Below, piece after piece: positions 58,509 to 64,000 of a stretch of DNA of 64,000 nt; positions within the stretch are counted from its first letter, which is position 1; each line of letters starts with the position of its first letter. The stretch is taken from contig JAVLRN010000006.1 in assembly GCA_032821775.1 (NCBI GenBank), positions 2,356,001 to 2,420,000 of the forward strand, read 5' to 3'. The notes below the pieces were generated by a model. It was not told the DNA's origin. It made no database searches and saw nothing but the letters and a program-made list of their open reading frames with translations. Made by a program: the position numbers and the translations under genes. The stretch is from Sanguinoderma infundibulare (taxonomy: Eukaryota; Basidiomycota; Agaricomycetes; Polyporales; Polyporaceae).

Positions 58509-58793
58509 TCAGTGAGTGAGTGGGGAACGTACAATATTCATATCTTTTCCCACTGTGACGCTCGCCAGGCGATCTCGATTTTGTACGGCGGCGGCATATT
58601 TGGCAACGCAGATAACGCATTTGTCGGGTCCGAAGGGCAGCAAGGAATAGAAACCCGCCCGAGGAGATGATATGACGACAGCGGCAAACGGTCGACGTGA
58701 CAGATGAGTACAGCGTCGGAGTGGAAGATCCCGAAGCGAGAAACGAGAAGCTGACAACCGTCCGGACACTTATCATGCCTTGGGCGCACGAAC

Positions 58794-60585
58794 CTACTTG
58801 CAGCGGGACTTGCTGTCGATGCTCTCGAGGTAGTACCCACCCGGCCAGATATTGTCGATCGAGCCCTCGGGGACGTACGAGCCCGCATTGTTGTTCTTCT
58901 CCCGCAGCTACAAAAGAAAGATGGGATGAGCGACGTATCCAGGGCACACGCAAGAAAGCAAGTCAAGCCTCACCGTAAGCGCGTCGACGTATCCTGGCAC
59001 GGCGCGACCTTCATGCTCTCCAACCTTCTGATCAAATCCAGCTTCTCCCTGATCTCGGTGGTGTCCCCCTTGACCTTGATCGTGAAGAACGAAGACGCGA
59101 GCCCAAGCCCGAACGCGAACATCGAGATCCGCTTCCCCCTCAGCTCCGGGGGCTCGACGCGAGCCAGCAGCGACGCCAGGTCGCCGTACAGCGACGCGGT
59201 GTACATGTTCCCGCACCGGAGCGCGCAGCGCATGCCCTTCTCGACCGTGCCCTCAAACTGCGCCTTCGCCACGCCCATGAACGTCTTCTCCGGCGTCTTG
59301 TCCGTGAGCGACGCCTTGTACGGCTGCGCGAGCCACGTCTCGTGCTCGGGCACCTGCGCGTACCGCGGCGCGTCCGGGTTGGCGAGGAAGTCATTGTAGA
59401 CGAGGCGCGCGTACGCCTTCTGCACCATCTTGCCGTACGGGGAGTGGAAGACGGCGTAGTCGACGTCCGCAACCGAGAAGGCGGGGCCGAACAGGCCGGC
59501 GGCTTTCTTGGCTTTTGCGTGCTTGGCGCGGAAGGTGGCGTAGGACGCGTCAATGGCGGAGGTGTAGGCCGAAATGGAGAGCGGGCTGTCGACCTCGGGG
59601 TATTCTGAGTCAAGCTTGGGCTTGTAGAAGTCGTAGGTGTTGGCCATATGCGTGCCATGGATCGCTGCGAGGCAGAATATGCGCGTTAGCCAGGTACTCA
59701 GGTTGCACACGTATGGTCGCGTCAGGGAATAAGGGCAGAGGCCCTTTGGCAACCGCGAGCCGCAGGAGCGGAAGCGTGGTGGAAAGGCGGAAAGGAAGTC
59801 GAAATGCGGTACTGGACAGAACAAGCGCGGGGACGGGCGAGACAGAAACAGAAAACTCACGTTCTAACGGGAGGGGAGCGGAAGACTCGCGTCAGCTGTA
59901 TATCTCGTTATTGGGACTGATGAGGAGCGCGACTGCGCCGGCGCAGCCGTGGGACGTCCGCTGCCCTCGGCGCAGATGGCGAAATCACCCCCAACGACGA
60001 TCGCGTTCCGGCCGTCCCAGGAGGAAGACTCGACCCAGTTGACGGCGTTGAAGAGAGCGGCGGTAGAGCCGTAGCAGGCGTTCTTGGAGTCGACGCCCTC
60101 GATGTCGGTGTTACCGGCGTCGGCGAAGTAGTCCATGAGGTGGGTCTTTGTGGATTTTGACTTGTCCATGATGGTCTCGATGCCGACGTCAATGCTACCG
60201 ATGGACTTCGGGTCAATGTTGTACCTTTCGATGAGCGAAGTCAAGGCTGGAGAAGAGGAGGGTGAGGACGCGAAAGGGGTACTGGAGCGAGAATGGGACG
60301 TACCGGTGAGGGCGAAGGTTTTAATGTCCTCGGGATCGTCGCAGCAGGCCATGAACTTCTGACCGAGACCGATGGTGTACTTGCCCTTGGGGACGTTGTC
60401 AAAGACTTCAAGCTCCTCCTCCGAAATGCACTGCGATATGTCAGGAATGCTAGACGAGTACAGCTGCGCGTCGAACACGTACATCCTGGGGGGAAATACA
60501 TCTCCATCGCGAGGATACCAGCGTGCTTGGGACGCGGGGGCGCATCGACATCCTGGCTGGTAGAAGCGTTGACGGGGACGGTCAT
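58794..60585 (-). CDS. ERG13: Hydroxymethylglutaryl-CoA synthase (reading frame broken in this sequence)
   Basis: Condenses acetyl-CoA and acetoacetyl-CoA to HMG-CoA, the committed entry to the mevalonate/ergosterol pathway. From the ATG at 60583-60585: [25 protein letters not shown], the active-site Cys in [41 protein letters not shown], the catalytic His in [17 protein letters not shown] and [20 protein letters not shown], ending at 58794-58796. Full family length. Three problems appear. A run of six Gs (plus strand, 60488-60493) gives one base too many for exon 1 to splice in frame at the perfect GTACGT donor. One base is missing near 59940-59948 in the ...GRPTAGAGAV... segment. An in-frame TGA occurs at 59892-59894 within about ten extra codons. 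It could be assembly error or a decaying copy. Confidence 0.88.
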
Positions 60586-60695
60586 GTTGGCTGGCGTAGT
60601 GGAGGAGAGCGGATGGTAGTAGTTTCGAGTACGACCGAGCAAGACATATAGCAAAAATGAGGACGAGACGAGGAGCGGTTATTATTCTGACACGC

Positions 60696-61297
60696 GAGGA
60701 AAACCAATATTTCTTGTCCCTAAGAATAGGCTGAAAAATGTTAATGAAAATGTCACGTTTTGCCGAACGTTATCCCCCGTATAGAACTCGAAGTTTAAGA
60801 TTTCTCTGAATGTTCGCCCAAAGTTGACGTTTCGGGCCGCATTCCGAGGCCAACAAAATGTGACGGAGAATGTCACGTTCTATTGGCTGCACAACATTGC
60901 GGAGAACTTCGAGTTTTAATGAACATTCAAACTCAGATAACATTTAAAGTTCTCTGCTGAAATGGTCAATAAACTTGAAGTTCTCATAAAACTCGGTAAA
61001 TGTTGCTAAAAACTTCAAGTTTATTGACCATTTCAGCGAAGAACTTTAAATGTTATCTGAGTTTGAATGTTCATTAAAACTCGAAGTTCTCCGCAATGTT
61101 GTGCAGCCAATAGAACGTGACATTCTCCGTCACATTTTGTTGGCCTCGGAATGCGGCCCGAAACGTCAACTTTGGGCGAACATTCAGAGAAATCTTAAAC
61201 TTCGAGTTCTATACGGGGGATAACGTTCGGCAAAACGTGACATTTTCATTAACATTTTTCAGCCTATTTTTAGGGACAAGAAATATTGGTTTTCCTC
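60696..61297. mobile_element. 602-bp foldback palindrome (MITE-like)
   Basis: Two arms of about 285 bp are inverted near-perfect copies, from GAGGAAAACCAATATTTC at 60696 to its complement ending at 61297, with only a few mismatches. The unpaired centre is about 28 nt. Because of the symmetry, the same open frame appears on both strands. The arms themselves repeat short AACTTC/GAAGTT and ACGTGACATT motifs. No transposase is encoded. No clear target-site duplication was seen. It lies 110 bp upstream of the HMG-CoA synthase start. Confidence 0.85.
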
Positions 61298-61557
61298 ACA
61301 TGTGATCAGAGTCTGCTCGAGCTTGACATGGCGTTAATGTCCCACCTCATCTGACCGCAAATTGAAACCCCGCTGTGGCTGAGATCTAGGCGCCCCACCA
61401 CCAAATACGGAAGTCAGGCGCTTGTCAACGATACTCTCCTCCAAACGTCCATGTCGGTGCCGTCCACTAATGAAGTAGGCCAGACGACTTCGAGTCCCTG
61501 GCCCACTTTGGTAGCCTGCACAACTTCGAGTTGTCGGGCGGCGGCACCCTCTTCTAG
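61298..61557. other. Spacer, no gene seen
   Basis: 260 bp between the palindrome and the hypothetical gene; nothing recognised. Confidence 0.4.
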
Positions 61558-62133
61558 TCATGCATCTTGGCGTCGTCCTCCTCCTGCTGGTCGTCCTACT
61601 GCTTCCCCTTCTGGCGTTGGTCTTTCTAGTGCCCGACGGCCCAGCCTCAAGATGCTCGGATTGAATGACGTCACACGCACTTCCTCATCCTCCAGCTGGC
61701 CGTTCTTCAAGTCGAAGTCGACAAATGTCAAATAATCGTCACCCATGAACGACACGAGCGACGGCACCTCGCAGTCGTCGAACAGGAAGGATCCGATCGC
61801 GCATGACAGATACCGCCACAAGTCTTCGTACAGTAGTACGATGTCCGCCGCAAGCACGTCGTCGTCGAGGAGCATCTCGAGGAGCAGTATGAAGGTTTCT
61901 TGCCAGGTGTAGAGCTGAGCGTTCTCCTGTGAGGTAAGTCCGAACCAGTCATTTTGGACGTGTTCGTGCAGTTGCTTGGGGTACGAACCCAGGCAGAGGT
62001 CGAGCAGTGAGGCTTGGTGTTGGGAGAGCTTGCCAGATGTGCATGTGAGGGCAAGCAAGACTCCGCCGGGGTGCGCGAGGAGCAGGTATTGGTACGGGAC
62101 GAGGGTGGCGGCACAGCGGATGTATACAAGCAT
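61558..62133 (-). CDS. Hypothetical protein in the mobile-DNA region
   Basis: A 191-codon single frame starting at the ATG complementary to 62131-62133: MLVYIRCAATLVPYQYLLLA, then acidic and Leu-rich segments (LLLEMLLDDDVLAADIVLL, VSFMGDDYLTFVDFDLKNG) and a Pro/Gly/Arg-rich end. Composition is protein-like, but I know no family. An upstream frame with a stop prevents clean linkage to the transposase exons, so I treat it as separate. It may be an accessory ORF of the adjacent transposon or an unrelated gene. Confidence 0.4.
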   Translation of the reverse strand: MLVYIRCAATLVPYQYLLLAHPGGVLLALTCTSGKLSQHQASLLDLCLGSYPKQLHEHVQNDWFGLTSQENAQLYTWQETFILLLEMLLDDDVLAADIVLLYEDLWRYLSCAIGSFLFDDCEVPSLVSFMGDDYLTFVDFDLKNGQLEDEEVRVTSFNPSILRLGRRALERPTPEGEAVGRPAGGGRRQDA

Positions 62134-62234
62134 TGATACATGGCATTTGGGGTACGTATAGGTTCATAAGCACTGTCTATTTGCTATAAATCAGTGTGTT
62201 AGTAGATGGTAACAGAACTGAGTGTTGTAGCAGC

Positions 62235-64000
62235 TCACCTGACATATTTGTAACCAAACGTGCTCGTCGATGATCGCGCGTTCATAGTGGGCATTGTGCG
62301 GCGGTTCTCGTGTTGCTCGACTTCAGAGACCCAATCAAGGGTACGTTTGCAGGTGCGCTTCGCATTTTCGACAAAACGGGGGTCGTCCTGTGCTTCCAAG
62401 ATATCTGCCGCCCTTTGAAGCTTGCAGATCATCTCTGCTCTCTCTCAATCAGCAGTGGCATCCTCAGTCTACGAAACAATCATGAATGCTAAATACAGTG
62501 GTGAGTAGTGATTCCATACCTCGAATCCGGCATTGCCCTGCATCAATCCATCACGACCAGTCGGAGGAGCCTTCTCTGGGGATGATTGAATCTATGTAAC
62601 ACCAGGTTAGTTCATACTTTAATAAAGCAACAGATATCAATACATACAGGTGAGGAGGGTGCGGGCGACGAGGATAGAAGCGTGAGGTCAATGATATCAT
62701 GCGTGTGCACAGGTGTCTGCACACGCGCGTTCGAGATCTCCTCATGTGCCTCGCACGCAGGTGTCTGCACGCGCGAGTCCGAGATTTCTTCGCGTGCCAT
62801 GGAGTCAGGTGACGCAGTGTGTGAGGAGGGCGGAAGCGAAGACTGGGGCTCACGATTCGGCATCCGCTTGAGCCAGGCATGGTTAGTACGATCCTTGGGT
62901 GGGTGGGTGACTGCGCTGTTGATGGAGATGGTGTAGAAAGGGGGAATGTGATAGCGCACGAGAGACGTCCACCATGTTGGAGGAGGCACGTCTGCGGCTT
63001 GAACGAGATGCTTGCAGAGGAGATAGGAATGGTATTTTTGGGAGCCGCAGTCGCACGTCCATGTGGTGATGTTCGTCTTGTAGGAACCATTCACAGGCTG
63101 TGTCTCGGAGAAGGTGTTCTCATGTGGCCTTGAATGCTGCTTGCATGTGTGTTAAAGCCACAGCGCGCCCATCCCGACTGTTATTGATGATCTTGGCAAG
63201 GGTGAGGCGATAAGCGGGAATCATCTGGGTGATGATCGAGTGAATTGTAAAGTCGATGCGAGGGCGGTTGTGCATGATAAGGACGAGGCGCTTGAGGTTG
63301 CGCCACAATGATTCGACTATCATTGTGGTCCTCTTGCATGGGATACTTGAGGCATATGCCACGTGCGCCCAGAGCTTCCAGCGTTCAGAAGAGTACCATG
63401 AGTTCCACATGTACGCCCAAACATCTGGGAGCACATTCCTGACACAATGATGGTACATTTCGTGCATGGCATCACATCGGATTTCTTCAGCGCTTCTCGG
63501 CTGCCCATGCCGCTCGGGTAGGAGTGAATGCTGAGATGCATGCTTGGCAAACAGCCGCAGAATCGGAAGTCGATGGGGAAGGGGACAGAACACATAATTT
63601 GGGTCCTTGACACGCCGCATGCCACGCTCGGATTCATCTGTTGGTTGGCTGTCATCCACATTAGTATTGTCAGCCGCAAGTTCATCCACAAGCTTCCAAA
63701 AATCATCCTGATCCTCCCAATCCCACTCCTCATCATTGTGCTCCATGACATCATCTCCAGACCCTACAGAGCTTTCGCTCCAAGTGTTCCCATCACTTGA
63801 TCGCCTCCGAGCACCGCCACCCCCGCAGATCACCGGGTTAGTGCCCTGGCCACTCTGACCTTCAATATCAAAGTCCTCTGGATCAAGCGGAATGTCCTCT
63901 TCCACCTCCAAGGCCAGTGCCCTTCGGATCGCGTCTGCCTGGAGTGTGATAGGGCGGATCGACTGGGTAAGGACACTGGGACGTCCATCGATGAGGAGCC
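62235..64000 (-). pseudogene. MULE-type transposase with SWIM zinc finger, 5' end outside the window, frameshifted
   Basis: The frame is already open at the right edge (LLIDGRPSVLTQSIRPITLQ) and passes through an acidic segment. A conserved block follows: PLPHRLPILRLFAKHASQHS, CDAMHEMYHHCV, AYMWNSWYSSERWKLWA and MIVESLWRNLKRLVLI, typical of fungal Mutator-like transposases. Downstream exons carry the SWIM finger TWTCDCGSQKYHSYLLCKHL (CxC...CxH), then GRDGLMQGNAGFE and MICKLQRAADILEA, ending VEQHENRRTMPTMN and KYVR at 62235. Between AAFKAT and ENTFSETQPV (about 63107-63122) the frame shifts by one base beside a TGA, so the copy is probably dead. The catalytic DDE region would lie partly outside the window. 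Confidence 0.78.

Noticed and set aside
60682..61305. Identical ORFs on opposite strands looking like two genes
   Set aside because: They are the two arms of one palindrome, not duplicated genes.

Overview
The window is nuclear DNA of a filamentous basidiomycete, most likely an Agaricomycete (polypore-like). The evidence is genes cut by many 45-65 nt introns, compact intergenic gaps, multi-intron fungal P450s, an expansion of double-BTB proteins, intron-bearing tRNA genes and a MULE-type SWIM-finger transposase. No virus, CRISPR array or bacterial operon is visible.

Layout. (1) 0-2.3 kb: cytochrome P450 copy 1 (+), followed by a 0.74 kb MITE-like element. (2) 4-19 kb is a stable housekeeping block: nitronate monooxygenase (-), a coiled-coil protein that may be She3-like (-), a RING-finger coiled-coil protein (-), a 1,776-residue PACT-domain spindle-pole scaffold (+), mitochondrial cardiolipin synthase (-) and tRNA-Arg(ACG). 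(3) 19.6-51.5 kb is a fast-evolving accessory block: P450 copies 2 and 3, a separate P450 (copy 4), a secreted polyproline protein, four full-length BTB genes, and several BTB remnants joined to pieces of unrelated genes. Inside it sit tRNA-Val(AAC) and a Reg1-like PP1 regulatory protein. (4) 53-60.6 kb: a secreted Q/N/P-rich repeat protein (-), an AHL-lactonase-like metallo-hydrolase (+) and an HMG-CoA synthase locus (-) whose frame is broken in the sequence as given. (5) 60.7-64 kb is mobile DNA: a 602 bp foldback palindrome and a decayed MULE-type transposase that runs off the right edge.

How the genes relate. The housekeeping genes act in microtubule organisation, mitochondrial phospholipid synthesis, glucose signalling and the mevalonate pathway, and they do not form one pathway. 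The accessory block looks like a site of gene birth and death. Three P450 paralogues share a promoter block and a conserved GC-AG last intron, but two of them have lost a splice donor. Two divergent BTB loci 21 kb apart are inverted partial copies of each other, and each keeps one full gene and a truncated copy of the partner. This is the pattern expected if the ~25-46 kb interval was inverted through staggered breaks. The two secreted low-complexity proteins share an alternating proline-tract / Ala-Arg-(Glu or Gln) layout and could be sources of processed repeat peptides; that is inference.
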